A stretch of 64,000 nucleotides of DNA from Bacillus kexueae. GTDB lineage: Bacteria; Bacillota; Bacilli; Bacillales; Aeribacillaceae. A model generated the notes under the pieces. That model had not been told where the DNA came from and did no database searches. It saw only the letters and a program-made list of their open reading frames with translations. The stretch is taken from assembly GCF_022809095.1 (NCBI RefSeq), contig NZ_JALAZE010000008.1, positions 78,912-142,911 on the forward strand, in the 5' to 3' direction. The position numbers and the translations under genes were made by a program. This document shows, piece by piece, positions 37,126 to 45,564 of this stretch (its first letter is position 1; each line of letters starts with the position of its first letter).

Positions 37126-38943
37126 ATGAAAGAGCATGAAAATAAAGATAAAGAAAAAGACAAAATGAAAAAGCGGCCAAACATATTAATTTTAATGGTT
37201 GATCAAGAAAGATACCCTTCTGTTTATGAATCAGAAGATGTGAAAAAATGGCGAAGAGAAAACTTGAAGGCTCAGGAGTGGTTAAAAAAGAACGGGTTCG
37301 AATTGAAAAATCATTATGCTGGCAGTACGGCTTGTTCACCTAGTAGAGCAACCTTATATACAGGACAATACCCTTCCCTTCATGGCGTTACACAAACGTC
37401 TGGTGCTGCGAAAGGACCGTTTGACCCTGATATGTTTTGGTTAGATCCTAATACCGTTCCAACTATGGGCGATTATTTTAGAGAAGCAGGATATGAAACG
37501 TATTGGAAAGGAAAATGGCATGCATCCGATGAAGACATTCTGATTCCTGGTACGAAAGATGCCTATACAAGCTATACAGCGACAGGAGTACCTGACAAAG
37601 AAAAGGTGGATGTTTATTTAAATGCAAACCGCTTAGATTCGTATGGATTTTCCGGATGGGTGGGTCCAGAACCTCATGGCTCAGCACCACGGAATTCAGG
37701 CTCTTCCGCTTCAATCGGTCTAAGTGGACGTGATGAAATTTATGCAGCAGAAACGATTGAACTCATTCAAACTTTAGAAAAGAAAGACAAAACGAAAGAT
37801 TCTTCCCCATGGTTTATTATGTGTTCCTTTGTCAATCCACATGACATCGCATTATTTGGGGCATTTTCAGAAATCAGTCCATTATATAATTTTACAGTTG
37901 ATCCATCCGTTCCTTCTATTCCACCAGCTCCTACGGCACATGAATCGCTTGAGACTAAACCTTCAGCTCAAAAAAGTTATAAGCATGTTTATCAGGAAGC
38001 CCTTCAGCCACTCGTTGACACCGAACATTACCGAAGGCTTTACTATTCGCTTCAAAAAGAGGTAGATGAACAAATGCAAAAAGTTATAAAAGCGCTGAAA
38101 CACTCCTCTTTTTACGATGATACCATTATTGTCTTTTTATCCGACCATGGGGAATTGTTAGGGGCACATGGCGGGTTATTTCAAAAATGGTATAACACGT
38201 ACGAAGAATCAATTCATGTTCCTTGTATATTCCATAGCAAAAAACTTTTTTCTTCCTATGAAAGCACAGACATGCTGACCTCACACGTTGATATTCTTCC
38301 AACCTTATTAGGACTTGCCAACATTGATGCGAACGGTATTCAAGAGAAGTTAAAAGCAAATCACAATGAAGTGCATCCTTTGGTAGGAAGAGATTTATCT
38401 CCTTTATTAAGGGGGAAAAATCAGTTTTTCCGTGCAAACGAGCCACTATACTTTATGAGCGACGACGATTTCACAAGAGGTTTAAATCAATACACAGTGT
38501 CTGGGAAACCTTACGAATCTGTCATACAACCAAACCATACGGAAGCGATATTAACGAAATTGCCAACAGGGAAAAATGACACATTACAAACGTGGAAATT
38601 CACCCGCTATTTTGATAACCCACAGTTTTGGAGTAATCCAGGATGTGAAGATAAAGTAGTTGATGAAGCTTGCGTAAAAGATTTGTCAGATGATAAATCT
38701 TGTTCATTATGTATAACAAATATTAAAACTTCCCCAGTTCCAGATGAATTTGAGCTATACAATTTAACAGAAGACCCGCTGGAGGAACGAAACTTAGCGA
38801 GTCTCAAATATCAAACCCCAAAAATAAAAGCAATAGAGCAAATGTTGATGTCTGCATTAGAAGAACAATGCAAACAAAAACGGCTAGCTCCTTCTAGTGG
38901 TTCTGTACCAGGAATGCCTTCGTGTTCATGTGACGGAGTTTAA
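37126..38943 (+). CDS. Sulfatase-family hydrolase with Cys-type formylglycine site
   Basis: The start ATG 37126 follows GGGAGATGA; ATG 37117 lies inside that site. The 605-residue protein begins with a charged leader (HENKDKEKDKMKKR), then PNILILMVDQERYPS (metal-binding Asp). It has the sulfatase signature C70-S-P-S-R followed by ATLYTGQYP, and FLSDHGELLGAHG. C70 would become formylglycine in active enzymes. The C-terminal part holds an unusual number of cysteines (CEDKVVDEAC, SCSLC and the last residues CSCDG). No maturase lies nearby. No signal peptide is visible. The sulfate ester is unknown. A hairpin (38958-38981) follows. Confidence 0.85.
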   Translation: MKEHENKDKEKDKMKKRPNILILMVDQERYPSVYESEDVKKWRRENLKAQEWLKKNGFELKNHYAGSTACSPSRATLYTGQYPSLHGVTQTSGAAKGPFDPDMFWLDPNTVPTMGDYFREAGYETYWKGKWHASDEDILIPGTKDAYTSYTATGVPDKEKVDVYLNANRLDSYGFSGWVGPEPHGSAPRNSGSSASIGLSGRDEIYAAETIELIQTLEKKDKTKDSSPWFIMCSFVNPHDIALFGAFSEISPLYNFTVDPSVPSIPPAPTAHESLETKPSAQKSYKHVYQEALQPLVDTEHYRRLYYSLQKEVDEQMQKVIKALKHSSFYDDTIIVFLSDHGELLGAHGGLFQKWYNTYEESIHVPCIFHSKKLFSSYESTDMLTSHVDILPTLLGLANIDANGIQEKLKANHNEVHPLVGRDLSPLLRGKNQFFRANEPLYFMSDDDFTRGLNQYTVSGKPYESVIQPNHTEAILTKLPTGKNDTLQTWKFTRYFDNPQFWSNPGCEDKVVDEACVKDLSDDKSCSLCITNIKTSPVPDEFELYNLTEDPLEERNLASLKYQTPKIKAIEQMLMSALEEQCKQKRLAPSSGSVPGMPSCSCDGV

Positions 38944-39007
38944 TCCTTTACAAAGATTTGGGGAGAGTATTTTCTCCCCAATGGAATTATGACGGTTATA
39001 TAATGCT

Positions 39008-39163
39008 TTAATCCTTCTGTTGCTTTTCCCCAATATAGGCTGGCTCGGAAAGACGTAAATCATACCCGTGATCTTCTGGTGATACATGAATAAGATCTTC
39101 TTTCGCCCCTACAATACTAGCCGTTTTTAGTTCGTTTTCAAAATCATCAAGGTCCTTCTTCAA
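39008..39163 (-). CDS. Small acidic protein (51 residues), unknown
   Basis: TTG 39163 follows GGAGGGAGCATAA. The soluble product (MKKDLDDFENELKTASIVGA ...) is acidic and ends in GEKQQKD. No membrane segment is seen. It diverges from another small gene across about 90 bases. No family is assigned. The strong binding site and the amino-acid pattern support it. Confidence 0.6.
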   Translation of the reverse strand: MKKDLDDFENELKTASIVGAKEDLIHVSPEDHGYDLRLSEPAYIGEKQQKD

Positions 39164-39255
39164 TTATGCTCCCTCCTTTTTCCCATCGCCGATAGGAGTA
39201 TTTTTCGTTTAAATTCCATAAAATATGTTCGAATGTTTTTAAAGGAGGTAATCGC

Positions 39256-39360
39256 TTGAAGAAAAAATTAGAACAAGCCGTCGAACATGCGAATGAAACG
39301 AACCCAACAACTCGAAGTCGTCCAAAACCGAAGACATCTAAAGCCGACAGAAAATTATAA
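39256..39360 (+). CDS. Small basic protein (34 residues), unknown
   Basis: TTG 39256 lies five bases after AAAGGAGGT. The product (MKKKLEQAVEHANETNPTTR ...) is very rich in Lys, Arg, Pro and Thr, and looks unstructured. It resembles small spore-type or nucleic-acid-associated proteins in composition only. A hairpin GCTGTCAC/GTGACAGC (39369-39394) follows and may terminate it. Confidence 0.6.
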   Translation: MKKKLEQAVEHANETNPTTRSRPKPKTSKADRKL

Positions 39361-39372
39361 GTTTAAATGCTG

Positions 39373-40614
39373 TCACGATAAATAAAGTGACAGCTCCTCT
39401 TTCGATTGCTCAAAATTCTTCATTAACTGCTTTTTATTTCGTTCAACATGAAGCATTAAATGAATTGTAAGGACTAACAAGATACATGAAGAAGCAATCA
39501 CTACAACTTGTAACGGTAACAGTTGAGCTGCAATACCAACGAAAAAGGTGATACAAATAATAGAAAAGGCTCCAACTACTTCGTACATACTTACGATGCG
39601 GCCTACAATATTTTGCGGGATGTTCGTTTGATAAAAGGAATAAAAGCCAGTATTTGCTAGAGCAAGTGATAATGACAGAATAACAAACCCTGTTGCCGCT
39701 TGCGCAAACGTTGTAGAAAAAGCATAAATTAAATACCCTATAGAAACAAAAACAGAACCTTTCCCTAACAAGCTAACTCCAGTCACTTTTTTCCCACATA
39801 ATGCAACGATAATGGATCCAAAAGCGTATCCTCCGCCAGCTATGCTAACGAGCAATGCATACTGACTATCGGTTAATTCAACAACTTGTTTGGCAAATGC
39901 CGCTTCCAATGAATCAATAGCGGTAGCCATCACCAGTAGGCTCGAAAATAAGACATACGTTATTATGATATAAGAATGACTTTTGCTAAAACGAAAGACG
40001 AGGCGCCAATCACTTTGAACGGTTTTCAAGGTAAGTTTGTTTCCTTCACCTGAAGATAGAATATGTTGATCGACATCAGGAAGAAAAAGCAACAGAATTG
40101 CAGAAATCAATAACATAAAGCCGTTAAACGTTATCGCAGTCATTTCATTCCCGACTATAAAAAACATTCCGGCAATCGCTGGACCTATAACAAAACCTCC
40201 AGATTCTACAAAACTCCGCCATGCATTGAAACGAGTTCGATTTTTATGTTGAACAAATAAACTAAAGTATGACATGGATGCAGGGCGAAAGGTAGAACTT
40301 GCAATATTTATTATGAATACAATTGCATACATCGAAAATATGGATGGAAGAATTGGAATTATAAATAACAAAAAGGCTCGTAAAAAATCAATACCTATCA
40401 TTAAGCGCCGTTTATTCATTCGATCTATAACACTACCTGCCCAGCTGTTCGTAATAAGCGCTGCAAATGGCTTTAACATATATAGGACTGCCACCGCAAA
40501 CGGCGAATCCGTTTCATTTAACACGATGAGATTCAAAGATATTAAATAAACCCAGTCTCCTATGTTCGAAATACCAATGGATACTAACAAAATGATTGAG
40601 TGCCATCCCCTCAT
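39373..40614 (-). CDS. MFS exporter (EntS/MFS_3-like)
   Basis: The 413-residue protein has 12 predicted membrane helices and MFS motif A-like loop AGSVIDRMNKRRLMIG, with R in NKRR. The group (MFS_3, as enterobactin exporter EntS and macrolide exporters) uses proton motive force to export small compounds. I start at ATG 40614 after AAGGGAGAGTATATA. Upstream on the same strand lie the dispersed repeat and a T-box leader ending in a terminator. If read from the T-box promoter, expression would respond to an uncharged tRNA; this is inference. Confidence 0.8.
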   Translation of the reverse strand: MRGWHSIILLVSIGISNIGDWVYLISLNLIVLNETDSPFAVAVLYMLKPFAALITNSWAGSVIDRMNKRRLMIGIDFLRAFLLFIIPILPSIFSMYAIVFIINIASSTFRPASMSYFSLFVQHKNRTRFNAWRSFVESGGFVIGPAIAGMFFIVGNEMTAITFNGFMLLISAILLLFLPDVDQHILSSGEGNKLTLKTVQSDWRLVFRFSKSHSYIIITYVLFSSLLVMATAIDSLEAAFAKQVVELTDSQYALLVSIAGGGYAFGSIIVALCGKKVTGVSLLGKGSVFVSIGYLIYAFSTTFAQAATGFVILSLSLALANTGFYSFYQTNIPQNIVGRIVSMYEVVGAFSIICITFFVGIAAQLLPLQVVVIASSCILLVLTIHLMLHVERNKKQLMKNFEQSKEELSLYLS

Positions 40615-40647
40615 TATATACTCTCCCTTCTCTTTCATCATGAATTA

Positions 40648-40767
40648 AGCTCCAATAAGAAAAGCGCAAAGCGCAAGTCCTTAGGCGAAGGGCGCTGGAG
40701 GACCTGCGAGGAGGCTTCCGTCGCCACAGCTGGGCCGAAGCGACCCGAGCTGATGGCGCTTGGAGCT
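40648..40767. repeat. GC-rich palindromic repeat element between MFS gene and T-box
   Basis: An element of about 120 bp is bounded by inverted ends AGCTCCAA (40648-40655) and TTGGAGCT (40760-40767) and has internal palindromes (GCGCAAAGCGC and GGCGAAGGGCGCTGG). It is visibly more GC-rich than its surroundings. Such elements occur in many copies in Bacillus genomes. Its right end runs into the copy shared with 2709-2781. Confidence 0.75.
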
Positions 40768-40825
40768 AGACACCAAAAAAACTGTAAAGAAAACACTTTA
40801 TTGAACGTAAACTTTCTGTAACAAT
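40757..40825. repeat. Copy B of the dispersed repeat
   Basis: About 70 bp sharing CGCTTGGAGCTAGACACC and the tail AAACTTTCTGTAACAAT with 2709-2781. It overlaps the right end of the palindromic element above and lies directly before the T-box terminator. Confidence 0.85.
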
Positions 40826-40828
40826 AAA

Positions 40829-41090
40829 AAAACTCACCCCCAAGAAAACATCTTGGGGGTGAGTTCCAATCACGGTGCCACCCCAATTTGCTCATACGTC
40901 ACCATATGAACCTCAATAGGTAAAAAGCTACCCTCACTCTGTAACGGGAGTGTACCGCCACAACATCACGTTAACCGATCCGAAGTGTTGCTCCAAGCCT
41001 TGCTTCAATCAATCTTCCTTACCCCATTCCCACCATCAGGAGCTCTCTAAAAAAGAATGGATTGATTTACTCTTCCCTTCATCGCATTTA
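40829..41090 (-). promoter_or_regulatory. T-box riboswitch (leader with antiterminator and terminator)
   Basis: Read on the minus strand, the T-box core TTGGGGTGGCACCGTG (revcomp at about 40872-40890) precedes a 15-bp terminator stem (AACTCACCCCCAAGA with TCTTGGGGGTGAGTT; 40831-40865) and a T-run. Stem I is indicated by GGAAGAGTAAAT (AGTA motif), TAGAGAGCTCC and GGTGGGAATGGGG. Stem III ends with GGTACACTCCCGTTACAG. I could not assign the specifier codon with confidence. The first gene downstream is the MFS exporter, 215 bases away, with the repeat element in between. Confidence 0.85.
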
Positions 41091-41101
41091 ACATTTTCTA
41101 A

Positions 41102-41130
41102 ATATTAACATTATCAATTTGATGTGTAAA
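41102..41130 (-). promoter_or_regulatory. Sigma-A promoter of the T-box leader
   Basis: On the minus strand TTTACA (41130-41125), 17 bases, TAATAT (41107-41102). Confidence 0.75.
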
Positions 41131-41203
41131 GATAGCGTATCTTCTATTTTTTATCTCTCTTGCACACCTTTGACTTCATCATGCAATCTTTGTTATTCCC
41201 GCT

Positions 41204-41614
41204 TTATCGCACAAAATTAATGCGGAAACAGTATTTATGATATAATTCTCGATCTAAGGCTGATAAAAAGACATCCACTGCATGAAATAGCTCATTAGAA
41301 TCAACCAACACGGTACCTTCACTCCAAATAGAAGAAATTTCCCAACGGTTGTCACCAATTTTCGTGAACGACATTATCGGTCCGTCATGAAGTTCAATTG
41401 AATCGTATTGAAAACCATCTTCTTTATTCCACCTTTTGAGTTGATAAGCAAGTTCCACCAAAGCAATGGATGGTTCGTAAAAGTAGCAATCACCATTTAC
41501 TCGAATTTCAAGTTCGCCTTGTATACGAACAAACATTGAACCGTCAAACCGATTAAGCCAACTCCGTCGAACGTCACAATTCTTTAATAATTGGAATATA
41601 AATTCTATTGACAA
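41204..41614 (-). CDS. Conserved hypothetical protein (DUF7878-like)
   Basis: The 136-residue soluble protein begins at TTG 41614 after AGGTAGGGAAATAAA. The pattern GELEIRVNGDCYFYEPSIAL and DGPIMSFTKIGDNRWEISSI recalls a small Bacillus family (DUF7878) of unknown function; I am not sure of this. It ends 74 bases before the T-box promoter and is transcribed leftward. Confidence 0.6.
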   Translation of the reverse strand: MSIEFIFQLLKNCDVRRSWLNRFDGSMFVRIQGELEIRVNGDCYFYEPSIALVELAYQLKRWNKEDGFQYDSIELHDGPIMSFTKIGDNRWEISSIWSEGTVLVDSNELFHAVDVFLSALDRELYHKYCFRINFVR

Positions 41615-41713
41615 TTTATTTCCCTACCTTTGTATTACAAGATTTTATAAGTCATAATCCCAAGCCTCTACTTATAAACTGATAAAAATCTGTTGTTTAT
41701 GGGGGAGTTCTTA

Positions 41714-43270
41714 ATGCTTGATAGTGGTCTATTAACGAAATTTGTTGACCCGTTACCTCGTATTCCAATTGCCAAACCTCTTGGTACACAAAACGGAATT
41801 CCCTTTTACACTATTTCAATGAAAGAAAAGTTCCAAAAACTTCATCGTGATTTACCGGAAACGAAAATTTGGGGCTACGGGGGACGATTCCCTGGTCCAA
41901 CTATTCACGTTTGGCAGCATCAGCCGATTCACGTACTATGGAGAAACGATCTTCCAACAAAACATTTTCTTCCGATTGACAAAACGGTTCATGGAGCAGA
42001 ACCATCTCAACCAGAAGTTCGAACAGTCGTTCATCTTCATGGAGGAGTCACAAAAGAGGAAAGCGATGGATATCCAGAAGCCTGGTTTACTCACCATTTC
42101 AATGAAGTTGGCCCTTATTTTCGCCAAAAAGTATATGAATATCCAAATATTCAACAAGCATCGACCCTTTGGTATCATGACCATGCTATGGGGATTACGC
42201 GATTAAACATATACGCAGGTCTAGCAGGCTTTTATCTCATTCATGATGTAACGGAATATTCCCTCCCTCTTCCTAAAGGAGAATATGACGTACCATTATT
42301 ACTCCAAGATCGAAGTGTAAACGAAGACGGCTCATTGTATTATCCTTCTCAGCCAACTCCTCCTATCGAGACAGTAAACCCGTCTGTAATTCCAGACTTT
42401 TTCGGTAATATGAACCTCGTAAATGGGAAAGTTTGGCCCTATTTCGAAGTTGAACCTCGAAAGTATAGATTACGTCTATTAAATGGGGCAAACGCTCGCT
42501 TTTATCGCCTTTCTTTGTCCAATGGCTTACCGTTTATTCAAATCGGTACAGACCAAGGGTTACTACCTTCACCAGTGCTTGTACACGAGTTAACTTTAGC
42601 ACCTGCCGAAAGAGCTGACGTCATCTTAGATTTTACCCAATTGAAAATGGAAGAATTGATATTGTTAAATAATGCCCCTTCTCCTTTTCCACAAGGGGAA
42701 AAGCCAGACCCTTCCACCGAAGGAGTTGTCATGAAATTTATAGTGAATCAAAAACGAAAAGGAATGGACCAAACGTATATCCCTCCCGTTTTAGCGAGCA
42801 TTCCAAAATTAGAGGAATCGTCTTCCATTCAAAATCGGAAGCTTCTTTTAAACATGAAACCTGATACTTATGGTCGGTCCATTCATCTATTAAACAATCG
42901 GTTATGGTCCGATCCGATTACAGAAGCTCCAAATCTATGGAGCATGGAGGTTTGGAGCCTCATTAACGTGTCCAAGGCAACACATCCCATTCATCTCCAT
43001 TTAGTAAAATTCCAACTTTTGGATCGACAACCTTTTGACCGAGATAGATACGAAAAAGAAGGAAAAATTGTGTTAACGGGTGTAAGAAAGGAACCCGACT
43101 TAAATGAGAAAGGGTGGAAGGACACCGTTCGAGCAAACCCTGGTGAAATAACCCGAATCATCGTTCCATTTGGACCTTATTCAGGATTATTTGTATGGCA
43201 TTGCCACATTCTCGAACACGAAGATTACGAAATGATGCGTCCATACAAAATCATACCAAACAAGGAATGA
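41714..43270 (+). CDS. cotA: Multicopper oxidase, CotA-type spore coat laccase
   Basis: CotA oxidises phenols and makes the brown spore pigment in B. subtilis. The start ATG 41714 follows TGGGGGAGTTCTTA. The 518-residue protein has all four copper motifs: HLHGG (H107, H109), WYHDH (H155, H157), HPIHLH (H424, H427, H429) and HCHILEHEDYEMM (H496, C497, H498, H502, M507), at positions close to those of B. subtilis CotA. There is no signal peptide, as in CotA. It is alone on the plus strand. Confidence 0.93.
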   Translation: MLDSGLLTKFVDPLPRIPIAKPLGTQNGIPFYTISMKEKFQKLHRDLPETKIWGYGGRFPGPTIHVWQHQPIHVLWRNDLPTKHFLPIDKTVHGAEPSQPEVRTVVHLHGGVTKEESDGYPEAWFTHHFNEVGPYFRQKVYEYPNIQQASTLWYHDHAMGITRLNIYAGLAGFYLIHDVTEYSLPLPKGEYDVPLLLQDRSVNEDGSLYYPSQPTPPIETVNPSVIPDFFGNMNLVNGKVWPYFEVEPRKYRLRLLNGANARFYRLSLSNGLPFIQIGTDQGLLPSPVLVHELTLAPAERADVILDFTQLKMEELILLNNAPSPFPQGEKPDPSTEGVVMKFIVNQKRKGMDQTYIPPVLASIPKLEESSSIQNRKLLLNMKPDTYGRSIHLLNNRLWSDPITEAPNLWSMEVWSLINVSKATHPIHLHLVKFQLLDRQPFDRDRYEKEGKIVLTGVRKEPDLNEKGWKDTVRANPGEITRIIVPFGPYSGLFVWHCHILEHEDYEMMRPYKIIPNKE

Positions 43271-43633
43271 CTCGTATTTTGAAGAAACACATTAATTTCT
43301 ATAAATTGCACACAAGAATCCCCTTGATCAATATTTTGATCAATGACCTAGCATTTGTTTTTGCAGTTAATAAAAATGTCATTTCTTGTTTCTTTTTTTA
43401 CAATTATTTCACTCTGATTGGATTCGATAGGTTCTTTCTTTATGTATTAAGATTGAAAGCGGGACAACAACTGGCACCATTTATTCTACAGTTCGAAGGT
43501 GAATTGCACGCCCATTGGCCCCCATACTTGAAACTGTTGCAACGCCGTTTTCTCATTCCAATGATCAACAGTTCATAGGTACATATTTTCAATTGAGAAA
43601 GTAAAGCCTTACATGTTTTTAGTGAACTTACTT
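43271..43633. other. Gap after cotA without a supported gene
   Basis: A plus-strand frame continues from inside cotA to 43578 but has no start of its own and no family resemblance. A palindrome TTGATCAA-TATT-TTGATCAA lies at 43324-43343. Nothing else was supported. Confidence 0.4.
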
Positions 43634-44296
43634 TTAGTCTATTTGCCGAGTGATCAAGTTAAGGTCCTCTAAAACAATTGATTCACCCTGATTTCTAAGA
43701 AGATCAATGACAACAGTTAAATTATCCTTGACCTTTTCTGCATAGGTAAAATCACCGTAGCAATATGGGTAACGAAAGTTCGTTGAATCTCCACCGCAAT
43801 TATAAAGTTCTGGGTTTTGTTGTACTTTTAAGTCGGAATATTGTTTCGCTAACTCTTCAGAATGTTTCTTTCCGTTTTGAGCAATAAAATCAATATAACC
43901 AGGACCCATATTATAGCTTTGGATAACCGTCTCCATATCAACTTGTTGTTGCGAACCGTACTTGTACATGTTGGCAAAATGTTTCACTCCTTGACGAATA
44001 CTTTCATCAGGAGTATTTATTGCATTCCGTTTATATCCAGCCGACTCGGAAGACTGCATCACATCTTCACCGAGTGCATTACTTTCTTGCAAAATAATAG
44101 CTAAAATGACAGGTTTCAACTCTGTTAATTGGTAAGATGCTAATTCATTGTTTACCACATTCTCATATTTTAATAGTTTTTCCTCGACTTGATTGGTTCG
44201 TTGAAAAACTTGTTGATTTTCATACCTTTCGTATATGAGAAAGACTATTAAAAGACTAAAGACGAATAAAGAAACCATCCCTACTTTCTTTTTCAC
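43634..44296 (-). CDS. Lysozyme-like murein hydrolase (YocA-like)
   Basis: The 220-residue protein starts at GTG 44296, eight bases after GAAGGGG. It has an N-terminal membrane anchor or signal (VGMVSLFVFSLLIVFLIY). A lysozyme_like domain (PF13702 type) follows, with catalytic Glu in ILQESNALGEDVMQSSESAG and the block VIQSYNMGPGYIDFIAQNGK. B. subtilis YocA has this layout. Such enzymes open peptidoglycan, often for conjugation or spore functions. It stands alone. Confidence 0.8.
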   Translation of the reverse strand: MKKKVGMVSLFVFSLLIVFLIYERYENQQVFQRTNQVEEKLLKYENVVNNELASYQLTELKPVILAIILQESNALGEDVMQSSESAGYKRNAINTPDESIRQGVKHFANMYKYGSQQQVDMETVIQSYNMGPGYIDFIAQNGKKHSEELAKQYSDLKVQQNPELYNCGGDSTNFRYPYCYGDFTYAEKVKDNLTVVIDLLRNQGESIVLEDLNLITRQID

Positions 44297-44410
44297 ACGA
44301 AAAACCCCTTCACAAAATCAATCTCTCTATAAATAAGACCGTCTTTTTTTACGAATGGTTTCACTTTATTGTGAAGTTTTTGGCAAAATGAAAAGGGAGT
44401 TCAACTCCCT

Positions 44411-44944
44411 TTAACTACTTTTTCGTGCATAAATGAGTTGGGCAAATTGAGCGTATTGACGTACTTCTTTCAACTCTAAATCGATTTCTTGATCAAACGG
44501 TTGGAATAGCGGAATCCCTTTTCCGATAAGTACTGGTGCTATTGTGATAATGTATTCATCTATGAGATTATTTTGTAAGAAAGAGTGGATAATCCCTCCT
44601 CCACCAACAAGCCAAATCGTTCCACCATTCTCCTCTTTTAACCTCCTCGTGAAGGTTTTTACATCTTCATGAACGAACTGAACATATGGAGAATGTTGCT
44701 TCTCTTTTGAGGTAAACACAAAGCACTTTTTGTTTTCATACGGAAATGTCCCTTTCATTTCATTTAATATCCATTCATATGTACGATTTCCCATTACAAC
44801 TGTATCAACCGGTTTGTAAAATGCCTCATAACCCGCATCTCCATCTACTTTCGTCTTAAATAGCCAGTCGAGAGAATCATCCTCAGTTGCAATATACCCA
44901 TCAAGACTCATCGCGATGTATAGACTTACTTTTCTATTTTTCAT
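44411..44944 (-). CDS. Dihydrofolate-reductase-family (RibD C-terminal-like) protein
   Basis: I start at ATG 44944 after AGAAGGAGACGTTTGG, giving 177 residues. The pattern VSLYIAMSLDGYIATEDDSLDWL and TVVMGNRTYEWI, then TIWLVGGGGIIHSFLQNNLIDE, belongs to the RibD_C/YwjB/YyaP family, NADPH-dependent reductases. The substrate is unknown. Its stop overlaps a terminator stem AAAGGGAGT/ACTCCCTTT (44392-44412). The preceding acetyltransferase gene runs the same way. Confidence 0.85.
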   Translation of the reverse strand: MKNRKVSLYIAMSLDGYIATEDDSLDWLFKTKVDGDAGYEAFYKPVDTVVMGNRTYEWILNEMKGTFPYENKKCFVFTSKEKQHSPYVQFVHEDVKTFTRRLKEENGGTIWLVGGGGIIHSFLQNNLIDEYIITIAPVLIGKGIPLFQPFDQEIDLELKEVRQYAQFAQLIYARKSS

Positions 44945-45003
44945 CCAAACGTCTCCTTCTAATAAAATAAGAAAAATCATCTTATCGGAATCGAATTAGA
45001 AAA

Positions 45004-45444
45004 TCAAGTCGCCGAATTCACATCCACTTTAAACACATAGCTTACTTTTTCATAATGCATTTTCTCTTCATAAAAGCGATGCGCTTCCGTTCGCTTTAAC
45101 CCTGAAGAAAGCGCAATTTTCTCATACCCGTCAGCAATCGCCAATTCGTGTATATGCGATAATAATATTTCCCCATATCCTTGCGATCTTCTTTTCGAAT
45201 CCGTGACAAGGTCACATACCCATAGATATTTTCCATAATATAATGTTATCATCGGTTGAAAACCGATAACTGCAACAATTTCATCTCCTTCAAACAACCC
45301 GAACTGACGATACCCTTCTTTTTCGGCTGCTTCAATTACGAGATTCAAATATTCCTCTTCATGCAGATGCGCTCTTAATTGATTCATAACTGGATACGCA
45401 AGTTGACGTTCTTCGTTCGATTTTAGTTCTTTAATAGATATCAT
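45004..45444 (-). CDS. GNAT-family N-acetyltransferase
   Basis: ATG 45444 follows GATGGAAGGGAGTACTAAA, giving 146 residues. The acetyl-CoA site VTDSKRRSQGYGEILLSHIH is intact, as is the C-terminal ALSSGLKRTEAHRFYEEKMH. It is likely to acetylate a small amine. It lies upstream of, and in the same direction as, the reductase gene 59 bases away. Confidence 0.85.
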   Translation of the reverse strand: MISIKELKSNEERQLAYPVMNQLRAHLHEEEYLNLVIEAAEKEGYRQFGLFEGDEIVAVIGFQPMITLYYGKYLWVCDLVTDSKRRSQGYGEILLSHIHELAIADGYEKIALSSGLKRTEAHRFYEEKMHYEKVSYVFKVDVNSAT

Positions 45445-45564
45445 TTTAGTACTCCCTTCCATCAAAATGCTACATACCCAATATTCGCAAAATGCCTTTT
45501 TCTCCACCCTACCATTTATTCCATATTTTTCAATATAAAAAACTTCCCTTTATAGAGGGGAGCT

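Noticed and set aside
38958..38981. Hairpin after the sulfatase gene as a terminator
   Set aside because: The 9-bp stem is perfect but there is no T-tract, so I did not list it as a terminator.
43324..43343. Palindromic TTGATCAA repeat after cotA as an operator
   Set aside because: Too short and in a gap without an adjacent promoter; could be chance.
43195..43578. 127-codon plus-strand frame at the end of cotA
   Set aside because: Starts inside cotA in another frame without a binding site and matches no family.
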